Origin: Labyrinthula sp. Ha
Taxonomy: Eukaryota > Sar > Bigyra > Labyrinthulida > Labyrinthulaceae
NCBI GenBank assembly: GCA_015227615.1
Contig: JAALGZ010000013.1
Coordinates: 434,001-498,000, forward strand
Length of the DNA: 64,000 nt
Direction: 5' to 3'
Shown: piece after piece, positions 12,736 to 26,168 of the stretch
How positions within the stretch are numbered: the stretch's first letter is position 1
Layout of the letters: each line of letters begins with the position of its first letter
Notes under the pieces: model-generated
Databases searched by the model: none
What the model was told of the DNA's origin: nothing
The model's input: the letters and a program-made list of their open reading frames with translations, nothing else
Position numbers and translations under genes: made by a program

Positions 12736-13250
12736 TTACTGCTCTGCAGTTTCTTTATCTTGTGCCTCTGCAAGCTCCATTGACCGCAACACGGCCTTCT
12801 GACTCTCCCACAACTGCTCTCTATCCTCATTAATTGGAGCTTCTTTCAATTGTGCTGAAAGAAGTTTACCTCCATTTTCCCCACTAAACCACACTTGATC
12901 AATGTGTGTATCCTCTTCTGGAATTGGCAACGCATTCTTGTCCTCCAGCCAGATGGGTGGACCTAAGATTTAACAGAGTTAAAAACAAAACCTTTAGAAA
13001 TAAGTCTACGAACAGCGGCAGCACAATCTGAGCTTGCTTTTTCTACATTTTGCATGTATGTGGGGAACTGGGTTTCAAGCAGATGTTGCACTATTTCTGA
13101 AGAATACTTTGCCGGTTGCCATGTTTTACTTGGAACACTTCGATACTCGCAGTAATTTCCCTCTTCAAGCGAAATATCATCCCATGTTGCTAGACATGTC
13201 ATCTCTTTAGGTATTTCGCATACAGGATGAGGCTCTTCACTGTTATTCAT
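12736..13250 (-). CDS. Unidentified conserved-looking protein, two exons
   Basis: Exon 1 is 13250-12992 and exon 2 is 12962-12736, joined across a 29-nt GT-AG intron (12963-12991). Together they give 161 residues in frame. An in-frame TAA lies just upstream of the ATG, fixing the start. Without splicing, exon 1 would run into a stop just inside the intron. Residues around the junction read RRLISKGPPIWLEDKNALP, followed by an acidic and tryptophan-containing segment (DTHIDQVWFSG) and a helical C-terminus rich in Glu and Ala. There is no signal peptide or membrane helix. I do not recognise the family; the motif-dense centre suggests a conserved cytosolic protein rather than a random frame. It lies upstream of and on the same strand as the Myb gene. 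Confidence 0.75.
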
Positions 13251-13580
13251 TTCTTCTTATATCAACCGTTTTTACTAATTTGGCCACATAGCCCAAAATC
13301 TATTCCCAAGATATATATTTTGGGAAATTTACTGCAAAGAATATTTTATCTCAAGGTAGAAGAAGCTAAAGCTCTTTCTGCTCTGTTATTTAATATCCAT
13401 GGAAGACCATTGGATGATTTCCTTTAATGTAAAAGCGCTTTCTTTGAAGTTTGGTTTACATTACTTAGCGAATTGGTGCTTAGCAAGGGCTCGATTAACA
13501 ACCATTGTGTACTACAAACCTGTACCAAGTTGTTGAGGTTTTTCTTGTAAAAGATATTTCGAAGAGTAAGCTTTTGGAGT

Positions 13581-13620
13581 TCATATGGAAATAACAGAAA
13601 TTTGAATTATTTCCATATGA
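13581..13620. repeat. Perfect hairpin, 14-bp arms, 12-nt loop
   Basis: TCATATGGAAATAA at 13581-13594 is perfectly complementary to TTATTTCCATATGA at 13607-13620, with a 12-nt loop. This is much longer than expected by chance at so close a spacing. It lies about 330 bp upstream of the unidentified 161-aa gene, so a role in that promoter or a tiny foldback element are both possible. Confidence 0.75.
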
Positions 13621-16600
13621 CTTCTAAATGGGGATTCAACGATATACTGTGTGAGCTCCATAACCGATATCCTGTTTTTGCGGATATTCTCGACAGTGCT
13701 ATACCTACAAACTTGGTCTGCAGGTTTGTTTATAGTTTCACAGTGACATTTTTTAAGGAATATAAAAATAATTAAATGATTGCAAGATTTTTTCTGTGAA
13801 TTTGTGTAGAGGAACACTACTTAATTTTTTCTAAGGGGTTCGTGTTTAAAGATTATGTTAAATAGTTCGGTGAAGTTGTATACAGCTGGACCTTCATAAC
13901 TGGGTTACTTATGAGCACAATAATTTAACTATTGTGATATCATATAGGTTTAAAAAATATGACTAATATGGATAACAAAACTATGTAAGAATTATCAAAA
14001 AATAGAGTTCAATAGATTTCAATGCTAGCTGCTACGGATATTAAAGCACTTTTCGCTCATTACTCCTTACAAAAATAGCACATAATAAAAACCATATATT
14101 ATTTTTTAAGCTGATAAACTTAAAATCTCTGAAAGAACAATCCTGGGTTCCTTCATGTAAGAATTAACTATAAAAAGAAACTACTAGAAAATTGTTGTGC
14201 GTCTACTATAGAGTTCAAAACAATAGCAAATTAAACAGGCAGCAAAAAAATCATGAAAAAACCACTTAACATCCTTTAAACAAAATTGATAGTGTTACCA
14301 AAAGATGTCCCTTATTACTTTGTAACGAGAAAGCATGATAATTTCCTAGTTAGTATATCCCAATAAGAGTAGAGGCATACAGAAGGTTAAGTTAGACTCA
14401 TTGTAGAAAAATAATATCTCCCTACAGAAATCGCATAAGTTTACAACTTTAAAGCTCCCTATAATGAAAATTAAATTTTAATCTAGATAGGATAAAGTAA
14501 AAAGAGAATAAGAACAACCGAAGGATAAGTCGTTGGTTTGCGTAGGAACTAGAGAGCTGAACATGTTTCCGAGTGCGCTACCGTGATCATCTCGCAAACA
14601 TTGTGCGATGTATTGCCTGGCTCAGGAAAATAGAAAAAAAATACTCGTTCAAAAATCTAAACACAAAAAACCTTAGATTATAATCTGGTGTGAAAAGTCT
14701 GCTCTTCACTCTCATGTCATGTTTAGTTGACACTGTTGTAACCTCTGTTGCTTTTGGTGTTGAATTTAGTATAATGCCAAATAGTAGAACAGCTGAACTA
14801 ATGTGAGACTTTTAGTACTTTCTAGATCAAACCGGTATGTAGAGCGATCAATTTGCAGCAGAATAAGCTACCAAGAGCAGTGATGTTTACCTAATATAGT
14901 TTAGATCGAGTTATAAGGTTACCTTAGGAACGAAGCGAATGAGATAATTAATGCTTGAGCCCTTGTGGAGAAGTTCTGTTGTCATATGGGTCACGTATTT
15001 ATTAGTAAGTCCGATGAATTCATTTAATTTATTCTGTTGAATTAAGAAAAAAATCCTAGTTAATTAGCTAGAGTAAAAATAAAGGTAAATCCAGTCATCC
15101 ATATTTCATTAGATATCATTTTAAGAAGATTTTGAAAGATACTTCTTAATACAATCTTCCTCGGTATTAAATTTAAGTCTTAAGTATACTTAATCCAATT
15201 TAAAACAAAAAATCCTGCTTCAAGCTCGTAGGATATCCATTGTAGCAGGTGATAACTGCTTTAATTTGCACTTTTAACTACGAACAATACATAGTTTGCA
15301 TACATGTGGTAACAATCTACCAATAAAATTGGAACAAGAAGTAGAAAACAAAAATTTTAATCCGTTTTTGTCTCCAATTACTAGTGCATAGATCAAGCGC
15401 TTTATTTAAATGGCACTGATATCTTCAGATCTTATTTAAGTTGATAGCTTTTAATAATATTTAATTAGGAAGTATATATAAGCATTCAACATGGCTAATA
15501 ATCTTGCCCAAAGTAGTTCTCAAGATGATTTATTTACTTATGCACGGATAGAGTTAGACTAATGACAAAGATATAAGCAAAGCTCATTTCAAAAATCCCA
15601 GGTAATAGATAGATGATATTTGTACCTGGGTTGCTTTCTGCAACTTGAGATATATCTACTTTATCAAAATATGAAACGAATTTTACATAGAAAATTCAAT
15701 TCTTGGACAAGCTCTCAAGTAAAATGATGAAAATCAAATCCTTTGCTGAAAAACAGCCTTGGGAAGCGCTTAACACTCTCTGATACCTATGAGTCCTTAT
15801 GAATAAGAATTGAACAAGAGTTTATTTTTCACCAGCATACACACAAAATTTCCCCATGAATTTTCTATGGTCGAGAAACAAATAGTTCTCCGTTGGCTTT
15901 ATTCTGATGACTTAGATAAGGATGGATATTTCGATCCGAATATATAAGTTTCCAAACATGGTTCAGGCATACTATTTAACCACATACAAACGAACTTTAT
16001 GATTTTGATTTTTTTCCTATATTGGACTTGATAAATAATATATATCACCCTATACTAATTGATTGAATAGATAATCTACGCATTTATTACCTGCGAATAT
16101 TTTTGATCGAAACATAATACAGTAAATATTACACCTGAGAAAAGAATTTATTCTTGACGTGATGCAATATGCGCTTTCAACTCGTGAAGTTTTTTTGGGA
16201 TGCATACTAAGCTAGTTCACAACCCAAGAATATAATCTAATTTATCATAACTTTCTTCCAATAATAGCTAAAATATTCAAGATATGACATCGTTCATGAG
16301 AATTACATTTCATTTCAAACCTACAAAATATTTAAACTTTTGTAATAAGCTCTAATTATATAGTTAAGGTTCAGAACTAAGAATTTATTGCTCAATGATC
16401 AAAGAATCAAATCAAACATGATTTAATTCTTAGCATATATATCACATAAGAATCTCCTGCTATCCTAGAATATGCTTATTGATTATTCCGAAAACCAGAT
16501 TTTCTCAATTGGAATAATTAATAGAACAAACATTTTGATAACGAAGACTGCTAAAAATATTCCAAAGCAGTAGTCTGTTTTATGAATCGACAATGTGGAA

Positions 16601-19069
16601 GAGAAACATATTAGATATAATTGATATTAACAAAGAAGAAAATTTCAATGAAATGAAAATCATAAGTTAGAGTATATTTTTAATTTACAGTTGCTTACCA
16701 GATTTAGTTTCATTCCATTTTCTAGTTAAGTAGCTCTTCTATGATAAGATTTTGACAATTAACTTACAGTATCCTTAGTATTCAATAAAATCCTTGTGAG
16801 AACACCTCCCTAAGAGAAGCAAATAGAACAAAAAAAGCAATAGAAAGGTTAGATATATAACTGAATATTGTTGCCATTTAAGATTTATATAGAGAGAATA
16901 TTGAGGTGTTACTAATAATATCACCGCTTTATATTTAAATATCGTAAACTCATTACAATGAAGAGATCAACATGATATTAGTTCTCTAGGGGTGTTAACC
17001 AACCTTGCCTATTTTTTGTTGCTCTGTTTGATTGATAAGTGCTTAACTACGCTCGCATGACCTATCTTACAGCGATATATACCTTAGGAGGTATAAGAAG
17101 TAGCTTTGCTGCCTTTAATTTCTCCTTTAGGTTCTAGCATTAATTTGGTGGGAAGTAATATTCTGAATATTCCTCCTGTGAGGTATTTATTATTTAGCTT
17201 AGGATAGCCAGATATGGAAGAAGACACATAGCCCAACATGTTTATCTGAAGGGACCATACGGACCGGTTGTTAGAACAATCCTATATCTCATTTTTTTAC
17301 TTGGGGTTTTCTTTTTACAGATTGAGCTAAACTATCATAGAATATCGATGGCTACTAAGCACCTAAATGATTTTGAATGAAGCAATGAAGCAGGTTGATA
17401 TGTATAAGTATCTATTCTAATAACTATACCCGTAAATATTCTGCGTTTAAGCAGTTGTTTTTGACCTATAATGATTTAAATTTTTAATGTGTCTATATTT
17501 ATCAGGAAACTATTGGTTATAGAATATTAGTTAGGCGCTCTTATCAAGTCGTTCTACCCTGACTCGCAGTAAATCTTTCGCCAATAAACCAGCTATTGAG
17601 TAAGCTACACAATAACTAATTTTCTAAGTAAAAAAATACTGGTTGTTACTAGCTTTATTATGCTATCAGGTAATCAAATTCGTAAAATTTAGTTTAAGGA
17701 ATTAAATAGATGATGATAAGAGCTATATGTTGATTACAGATATGGGATAAGGTAAGAATGTCAAGAATTCCTCGAAGTTAATTTTTTTACAAAGAAAAAA
17801 TGATAGAAAGTGATTAAGTTATGGTACAACTCTATTTACAGTCAGTAAAGGTTCAAGTGGGACCTTATTCATGAGTTTTGATAGGTTAATGGGTAATTTA
17901 GCTAACGTGCTAGTTTAAGGTTAAGAATATTGACTACAAACCTATTATTGGATTTATTCGAAGTTCTGCCCTTGCTAAACTCTTTGGGTTTAATACAGAC
18001 CTAGCTTATAAAGTCAGAGTTATAGAGATAAATATCCCTTTGGTTCATATATATATACCCCAAAATGTTTAGTAATCGAATGTTACTGCACGAATAAAAT
18101 GAAATCTTAAGTAATGTACCCTGGGACAAAGCTTAGCCTTTTCCATAGGAATAGACAGTTTTCTTATCCATTGAATTTTCCGGTGGCAAATTGCCCCTGT
18201 ATCCCTTTCTCGCTTCCTTGAAATTGTGGGGGGTTGATTGTAAAAATTTTTATCGAATTTTGATGCGATTCTAGAGATTTGATTCATCTGACAACTAATG
18301 TTTCTGCTAACTAAAAAACACCTCAAGCTTAACTTTCTTAACATTATGATCGAAAATCCATATTCATATACCGGCCCGCGATTGTTATGTTGTTACTCAA
18401 ACTTCCGACCAAAGACATCACTTACTTAAGGAATGATATATTAAATCTTTGAAATCAAATGAAACGTACTAGCAAAACAAAAATTGGCTTGGTCTCTCTA
18501 ATAATGAGCAAATACTGATGGTTGCGTTAATACCAAAATTCTAGATATAATTTTATGTAAAGGTATTGCTATACTTAAATTCTGCGTTAAGTGCGACGCA
18601 CTAGTAATAGAATTTTTGCTCTTCTCAGAGGTGCTAATGAGGTAACACATTCAATTATTTCAGAATGAGAACTATTATAGAAAGGGTCATTAGTTTAAAC
18701 AAAAATATAAAAGAAGTGTTGGTTTCCGGTATTTAGTTAGCTTGTCTTAATTGTTGTGCTCTTATATAATTTCTCGAATATATTCCGAAATAGTTTGTTT
18801 TTCGTGCTTTTCTTGTTAAGAAGATCCTAGGGATGGGAACTAAGAAACGAAAATGACGATGCTTTCATTTTTGGCGGGCTACTGCCCTTTTACCAGCATC
18901 ATACTCTCATAAATTTAATGTATTTTGAGATTAAACTATTAAGTCTCTTGCTGAAAAATGTCATTATTCCATAACCAGAGAGTCTAAAACGGATTAAGGT
19001 GTCTAAAATATGTCTGTACTGCGTTTAACCATATTGTCACTCAACACAAATAGCAAAAGATGAAAAGGC

Positions 19070-19128
19070 CTCTCGTAAAACCTTTGCATCTTAACCTATC
19101 TTCCTCTGAATTACCTGTTTTACGAGAG
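19070..19128. repeat. Inverted repeat, 12-bp arms, 35-bp spacer
   Basis: CTCTCGTAAAAC at 19070-19081 is perfectly complementary to GTTTTACGAGAG at 19117-19128. The arms contain CG and are less AT-rich than the surroundings, which makes chance less likely. No gene is near. Confidence 0.6.
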
Positions 19129-20930
19129 TACTCCTCCGAAAACCCGATTTCCCAGAACTTCAGTTCCCTTTCTGGTGTTCTTACCTTGGGTGAGATTTAG
19201 AAATGCTTCGATGAGGCAATTCCTTCACTTAACAATGAAGTGCTAGTTTTTTTATTTCAAACGCTAACGGGCAATTGAACATTTTCTTTTATGCCAAAGC
19301 AGGAAATTTGAGAGTGCCCGGAAAAGTGTTCCAGCGCCCAGGTATTATACACAGATAGTTGGTATGAGACCGACGCTAGTTGTATACACTAAGAATAGAT
19401 ACTAATAAATAGGTTTATTACAGCGGAAGTTCTCAACACTGGAAGGAGATGCTATTATTATTATTATACATACATATATTGAATATGGTTAACATATTCA
19501 TGTTTCTAATTCTTTCCTGTTGCAAACATAAAATCAATGAAGCACTCAGATTCAAGAAAACCATGGGATAAGCAAACAATAACTGCGAGGCATTAAGTTC
19601 TACTGTGGAAATATTTAAGAATAAATGGGCTTTCTTTTCGAAGGAAAAGGTATAACATAGTACTTGGACCAACTCTATCCAACGTAATCAAAATTGGAGG
19701 AAAGATCTAACAATAAATACTATCAAAAGTCTGTAATAAAGAGTCCAAAAAGGTTTCTACTAAATACTAACGCCACAAAGATGAGCAAACAGATACCCCT
19801 TCTCCAACAATGGAGTTCACGCCTCTCAGCTGTGTGTGGATCCTAATGAGCTGTATAGTCTTCTTGTTCAATTTCTTAACTTGGTAGAAGAACATGAAAA
19901 AAAAAGCAACAAGATACATTTGGTTAATAATTTTTGCAGGAAGGTCGAAAAAACTTTCCTTTTGATAGTTAGTTTCCTAAAGTCAAAGCCACACCTCAAG
20001 TGCATATCTTCATTTCATACCAAGAAATGTTTCTTTTAAAGATGATTTACTGTACTAAGAAGAAAACTAAGACACTTATTTTCAATTAGATGCTATGAAT
20101 CTTTACAGAGAATTTAAACTCACTTTGCGAATGATTGTTGAGAAAGTGAAACACTAATCCAGAATCTGAGCTTCTACAGCTTCATGAAAATATATACTGG
20201 AGCATGCAAGTTTTTTGGTGTACTCCTTTAGCTTATGATGCTACTAGAAAAAGATGTTGCTCCTTTATGCTTGGCTTAGTAAATGGAGGTGGAATCCATG
20301 AGTTTCATTTGATCATTTTTGAGACTACGGGACAGCTAGAAAACTTTCAGTATTATTGTTTAACTAAGTTGCTTTTTTTTAAACAGAAAAAAAGATGAAG
20401 TTTGAATAAACTGGATGGACCATTTAAAAAATATTATACGCATTCGAACAATTAATCAAAAAAAATAATAAATAGGTGTGGATCATTTGGGAGATATTTC
20501 ACCTTTCTTGAACTTTGTTACTCAAAGTGCTTAAGCAATGCTAATCAATCTTTTGGTTTTCTTAATTAACTCCCAGTTCTATTAAAAGGAAAACATTCTA
20601 ATGTATCAAAATAGACAAATCCACTTTCCAAGGATAGCACGTTAAGAAAATAATTCAATGCCAACTTCTAGCACTAAAACAAGTGGAAAAATCTCAAGAA
20701 AGAAAAAATAATACTGTAAAAGTATTTCACAAAAACCCGCGCTCAACCAGTTTTTGCACATATATTCTAGTATGAAACTTATTTTACGTACACACTGCAT
20801 TCTCTCAAAGATTGCTCTAAACAACTGTTATTCTTCGAAAATTCACTCAACATTACCAAACCCAAAAGAAAGTGTGAATAAACGATACTCCAACTTATTT
20901 ATTTAGGTCTTATCCCTCCTTTCTAAGTAA

Positions 20931-21993
20931 TTAGAAAGGAAATTTTACATCACTTGTAGCTTTCTCACTCTCTTCCCAACACATCTTTACAGCATCTTCT
21001 GTACAAAACGGCCCAAACGGGTGCGGTCTTGCATCACCAGTCCATCCCGGTGGACCCCAAAGCTCCCCATTCTTTACTTCAGCATCAACCATCCCTTTAA
21101 TTATCCCCAAGGCTCCATCTTCAGCACTTTGTGAAAACTTCATCAGTAACCATGCAGTCCATCCACCCATTCCTCCTTGTTGATTCGTAGTCTGCTGCAA
21201 ATTTGTCGCCGCTAATCCAGGTTCAGCGCATGCACAAATTATCTTTCCCTGATTTTTATTTTTTTCATTCAAAGCGTTTAGTTTCTCAGAGAGGCCGATT
21301 GTATAACACGCGTTCATTAACTTTGACTGCTGGTATCTTTTCCACCTTCCTCCCCAAAGAGCATTAGACCCATTTCCACCTAAATTTCCCCCATTTTTAC
21401 TCAAATATTTCGCATCCAGTTTATTTGGTGGTTTTCTTCTAGCTCCAGATGTATGATTTACAATTCTTGCTTCACCTGTTCGTTTTGCTGCTTTCTGTAG
21501 ACTTTCAAACAGTAACTTTGTAAGTAGAAAATGGGATAAATGGTTTGTTTGGGCTAATAATAAAGAGAAGGAAAAAAATACTTTGGACATCATATCCATC
21601 AACTGTAGCTTTATCTTCTACTGCCATAATTCCCGCGTTGTTACAAAGTACGTCTACTCCATCCGAATATTTTTGCTTTATCTCCTCCGCAGCTCTACGC
21701 ACGCTTTCGAACGACTGAAGATCACAGGTGATATTCTCTATCTCACCATTTGCTTCTGCAGACTCTTTTCCGGATTCTCTTATTTTTTCCAGTGCTTTTT
21801 CCGCTCTTTTTGCGCTAGAATCACGATTGAGCGTAATCACTTTAGCTCCCTTTAAGTAGCATGTTCTGGCAGCTATGAAGCCTGTCCCAGACGTAGTACC
21901 TGTTATAGCTATTACTTTTCCTTTCAAAGAAGGAATTTTAGTGAAATATTCTGGGAAATACTTGGAAACAACTGTAGGCGGTTTGTAAGTCAT
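20931..21993 (-). CDS. Short-chain dehydrogenase/reductase, two exons
   Basis: Exon 1 is 21993-21582 and exon 2 is 21553-20931, separated by a 28-nt GT-AG intron (21554-21581), giving 344 residues. The protein is a classical SDR with an NAD(P)-binding Rossmann fold. TGTTSGTG at 31-38 is the nucleotide-binding glycine motif and NNAG is at 118-121. A serine at about 173 and Tyr211-x3-Lys215 (YQQSK) complete the catalytic set. The layout resembles retinol dehydrogenase/WWOX-like SDRs. The C-terminal part (PGLAATNLQQ, then a GGxGGW-containing segment and GPPGWTGDARP) is typical of the substrate loop region, but the substrate cannot be read from sequence. There is no signal peptide or membrane helix, so it is probably cytosolic. 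The splice is supported because it restores the usual N-x-x-G-x-F/H-L-L helix (NHLSHFLLTKLL). Confidence 0.93.
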
Positions 21994-24873
21994 TTTTATC
22001 TTTTCTCTCTACTTTTAGAACAATTTGTCGGTTTAGTTTTGGGTTCTCGACAGGATTTCGGGAGAACAGCAAAATGCCAAAATACGGGAAATTTGGGCAT
22101 TGTTTTTCACAAACTCCATTTTCCTCTGATATTGTACAAAAAGGACATAGAATAATTGTATCACGAAAAGAGTATATACAAAATATTTCAAAGTATATTT
22201 ATTAGTAAAGGTTTACATATTACCTATAGAAGATTTACTTAGCTTTGGATATTGACAATTGTCTAGCTTGTTCATTAGTATTACTCGAGGAATATCTATA
22301 TCTAGAGAGTTGTTGTAGCCTATTTCAAATGCATGTTTGCATTTGTGTCTATAGTTGAAAAGCATAGGGAATGAATTTGAAAAGGCACAGCATGGATGCA
22401 TCTTAGCGTTTCAAGGGAAATAGATTTTAGTTTGTGATGAGAATGTTAATTATTTGAGCAACAATACTCCAGTTTTAAACCAAACTGGTGTCGGAAAGAA
22501 GAAAGGAGAATTCACGAGGTCATGAAATGTCGCCTGCATTTCATCTTCTTAAATGGGCTCTATCTTCCTTGTATCAGCTATATACAGTGAATTTCCTTTC
22601 AAAATAGTTGAGCTTACATAAATTCGTTTCAGAATTGCAATAGACCATGGTTCAATATATCAATAGTGGCCTGATTTCACTTCAGCTTCCTGATCCCTTA
22701 GGCAGTACTTAATGCTTGGTACTAAAACATCTCTGAAATATTTAACTCAACCAAATATGAGAGAAATACCCCCTGACCTTGCATTTAAGTGAAGCACTCG
22801 GCTCAAAAGGTGCAAAAGTCATAATAATTAACATTCTTAGTAAGACACCTTGCTCAATGACTGCTGATTCGACTGTCTGTCAAGAAGTTAATATGGACCA
22901 TTAATATCGGGAACATGAACTGTAGAGTGTCTACTCTTATACAAGAGAAATTTATCAGATTAGCCCCACTAACTAGAGTCTGAATTTACATCTTTTTGAA
23001 AGTTTTGTACAACTCTACTCCAAGAAGTCTAATATCCTAAAACAAAATCAGGAATAACTTGCGGCACATGACCAGTTGCAGATTACCTTATTGAACAACA
23101 ACTCAACAGCTAGGCTTACTCTAATCTCAGAGCCTACTTTGTGAATAGTTTCTTACGTTATATTTTATTAAGCATGAATAGTTTTGGAGATAATACAAAC
23201 GTTTTCAATGCTCATTTTCTGCCTGCACTACCATTCTCGCTATATCAGTTTTACTAGAGACTGGGAAACTACGTCAAGTATCATTAGTTTTCTCAATTCT
23301 AGAATTCAACTACATACCTCTGCATCAAACACCAAAAATATTTGAATTCGAGTATGGTCTGAACATTATAATGGTTCTGTTGAACCAATATGGCATAATG
23401 TTTGTTTGAAAACTTCTTTGAAGCAGCAAAGCTAGCAGAGTCCTGTACCAACTTGCCTTACTACTGAGTTACACTTTGCAAGAATCTATCATAAGCAGGG
23501 TTGTCTTACCAGACTTATTAAAATTAGGAAAGATAAGACAAACTCATTAACAAATCTTGATTAGAAAGAATCGTAGAGCAAAATGTCAACTACCATATTT
23601 ATTATCCAACTACTCTGTCCCAGTCTTTCTGGTGCAGGGCAAAGTTGGCATTCACCTAGTCAAGTTAAACTCGGAAATCAATCCCCATAATATCATAGCT
23701 TTATTATGCTGTAACAATTTAGTCTTTTGGAACGCAATATAGTGCCATAGTTCCAGAAAATGTAAGATTTTCAGAACGACTCTGATGTAGATATATCATC
23801 CCTTGTATCAGCCTAACCGAGTAGTCTTAACGAAAGCCCGCTCAGAAGCTATGCTCTCTGTATACTCTATGAGAATCAAGTAGAATATAAGGAACTCGTT
23901 ATTTTGACCGTGGTTCTCTGCATTAACAAACATGTTGTTTACTGGAAAAAGCTTGTATCACTTGAAACATTTCATAATGGATGTCAACTTGACTAGCTGC
24001 TTAAATTAGTAGCTGGTAACCTGCATCTTAAAGGAAATTTCATTCTAAATGAAGTTTCTGGTAACAAACGATTATACTGTTGCGCAAAAGTAATAATCTG
24101 ATATATATATTAATGAAAAATTATGTCCTAGTAAAACAACCAAAACATTCAAAGAAAACAACAAGAATACGCACATTTAAAGAAAGCATCATGAAAAATA
24201 AGGTGAAGGGAAGGATAAGCATTTACTGAAAAACTGTTTTCATATATGGAGGATATATTCCTCCGTTTTAACCTTCCTAGTTGCATGTTGCAAGTATTGA
24301 CTTCATGCCAGCCTAGCTACCTATACAATAACCACCGAAACACTAAAACCCATTGCTTTTGAACTATATTTTAATATGAGCCTTCCCAATGTAAATGAAG
24401 TGTTTTTCTTTCAAATAAAGGTCAAGACATAGAATAACTCCAAGCAAAGCGAAAGAAACTGTAGTAGGCAACTATACAGTGCCCATTCGGCTTCTTTCCG
24501 AGTTTTACCTTATAGTTCTGCCTCCCCCTATAAGAGTGGGAAGCAAGTAACAAGTAATAACGGGCTAATATGGGATGGAATTGGAATACCGATAGTAGTC
24601 TAGCAGTGATGAATAAATAGAATCATACTATGGAACTTAATTTTACGTAAAAGTTCAATGATGAATTGTGCTATAAAAGATGTACTCATGTGCAATTCTG
24701 TTCCAGCATTTAACCGCTATTATTTAGTTTTACTGAATACACCAACTGCAGTGCATAACGTAACCAAGGAGAAAGCTCTAATAGAGTGAAAAAGAAGAGG
24801 GCTTAATACAATACGAGCTAAAAAAAGTTGACTCTAGTCATCAAGTATCGAAGCCACATTTCTATTATAAAAC
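21994..24873. other. Gene-poor stretch
   Basis: Only motif-free frames of about 60 codons were found on either strand. No RNA gene or repeat stands out. Confidence 0.6.
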
Positions 24874-25203
24874 ATGAGACCTGGTGTATATCACTTCAAA
24901 GATATTTCAGATGGTGATATCCAAACTCTGGTACCACTAGGTCATGACAGTTTCTCTAGTTTTCATCCAATGTTTGCTGCCCGTGAAAATCCTAGTTTGA
25001 TTATTCCGATTTCAAATACTCCTGGTCAGCTACCCATAGATCTTACTAACCTGAATCCTCCCAAAAAAAAGTCAGTGACAATGGAAATACTTTACTTCAT
25101 TGGAATTCTAATTGCTACTGGAGTTGGGTATCTTGTTTCCGAACTAACAACTGATCCATGCAGTTGTACCCTAGACAACTCAACGCTGTTTTTTGATGAT
25201 TAA
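24874..25203 (+). CDS. Small single-pass membrane protein
   Basis: A 109-residue frame with an ATG start. One clear membrane helix lies at about 70-89 (EILYFIGILIATGVGYLVS), preceded by a positively charged PPKKK segment at 62-67. By the positive-inside rule this suggests a cytosolic N-terminus and a short lumenal or external C-terminal tail containing Cys-Ser-Cys. The N-terminal 60 residues are polar with several prolines. I do not recognise the family. It stands alone in a gene-poor stretch. The length and the tidy topology favour a real gene over chance, but an additional upstream exon cannot be excluded. Confidence 0.6.
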   Translation: MRPGVYHFKDISDGDIQTLVPLGHDSFSSFHPMFAARENPSLIIPISNTPGQLPIDLTNLNPPKKKSVTMEILYFIGILIATGVGYLVSELTTDPCSCTLDNSTLFFDD

Positions 25204-26168
25204 AATTGGAGTAGAAAACTATTTCAAAACAGTATTTTTTTAAGTTTATTGCAAAGTTATAGTATTATTTGCTTAAGAAGGTATATTGTATTTACACTTC
25301 AACTATCTGAGAATATTCGACTTCAAGCATATATCTCATATTGGTTAAAAAAGAATACTTGTAATTTGATATGATTTATTAACTTACTCTTGGTCAAAGG
25401 AGAAAAAGGTAAAGTTAAAACGAACTCACAAATGTGAAGTAGAAAACAAGTATAAATTCCTAGAAAAAGGCCCCTGCTATTGAAAGGCAACCCTTACCTA
25501 GTGCTAAAGCTTCAAAGCTAAACACTGTCACTTCTATTTCACTATTAACCCTGAGCTAACCAAAAGTATGTGTGTAAGCAGTGGAAAGTATTTGGTCTGC
25601 TTGTTCAAGAAAATATTACTCTAATTAGAATACCTTCCCAAAATTCAATGCTCTCAACTCATCTAGAAAACCTAGAAAGAAAATATTCTGATACAAGTAA
25701 CATATAGCACAGGCGGCGACGAAGAAAGCAATAGATAGAATTGTCACATGGAAAACTGTTTTTGAGTAAAATAACTGATGGCAACATTCGCCCAATAGCA
25801 ATTTTAAAAAACCCAGTGATTACAGGAGTCTTGTGCTGTTCAAAAGAGGAGAAAGAATAGAACCAGTTGCCCGTACTTTGGATACTAAAGGCCACATTAG
25901 TGGTTATTGTTCAGCTCATACTTTTCAGAAAACCCAGCACAAAGTGGTAGGTCCTCTTATACTTTTCTCAGTTCTCGTTTTTTTAATAGTTACTTTTTTT
26001 CTGTACACTTAAGAATTCAGGATATAGCTTTCTAAACCATTAAAAAAAACAAGGCGCTTATACGCAAGTGTTCTAACACCCAGATTTCGACTAAGATAAA
26101 TGCAATCTTTTCTCCTTTTTACTGTAAATATGCATAATGTTCAAATAGAGAGTTTAATATTCACTAAC
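25204..26168. other. Intergenic, no clear gene
   Basis: A 78-codon ATG-initiated frame on the minus strand (25659-25895) has no motif and mixed composition. I treat it as probably chance. Nothing else stands out. Confidence 0.5.

Larger units (their letters stand above)
13251..20930. other. 7.7-kb gene-poor region
   Basis: No confident gene. Short frames at 13581-13817 (-), 18069-18344 (-) and 19433-19672 (-) lack motifs. Around 19782-20398 (+) several ATG- and AG-bounded fragments read in a protein-like way and could be a gene split by tiny introns, but I could not find a consistent splice model. Two perfect inverted repeats (near 13.6 kb and 19.1 kb) are listed separately. Confidence 0.5.

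Noticed and set aside
18069-18344. 91-codon minus-strand frame rich in Arg and Ser
   Set aside because: It has no motif, homologous feature or context and is near the length expected by chance in 7.7 kb of desert.
23557-23742. Frame with CQLPYLLSNYSVPVFL, faintly like the RT motif NYRPISLL
   Set aside because: The key Arg-Pro-Ile is missing and nothing else of an RT lies on either side.
25659-25895. 78-codon minus-strand ATG frame
   Set aside because: No motif or membrane topology and no conserved pattern; not distinguishable from chance.
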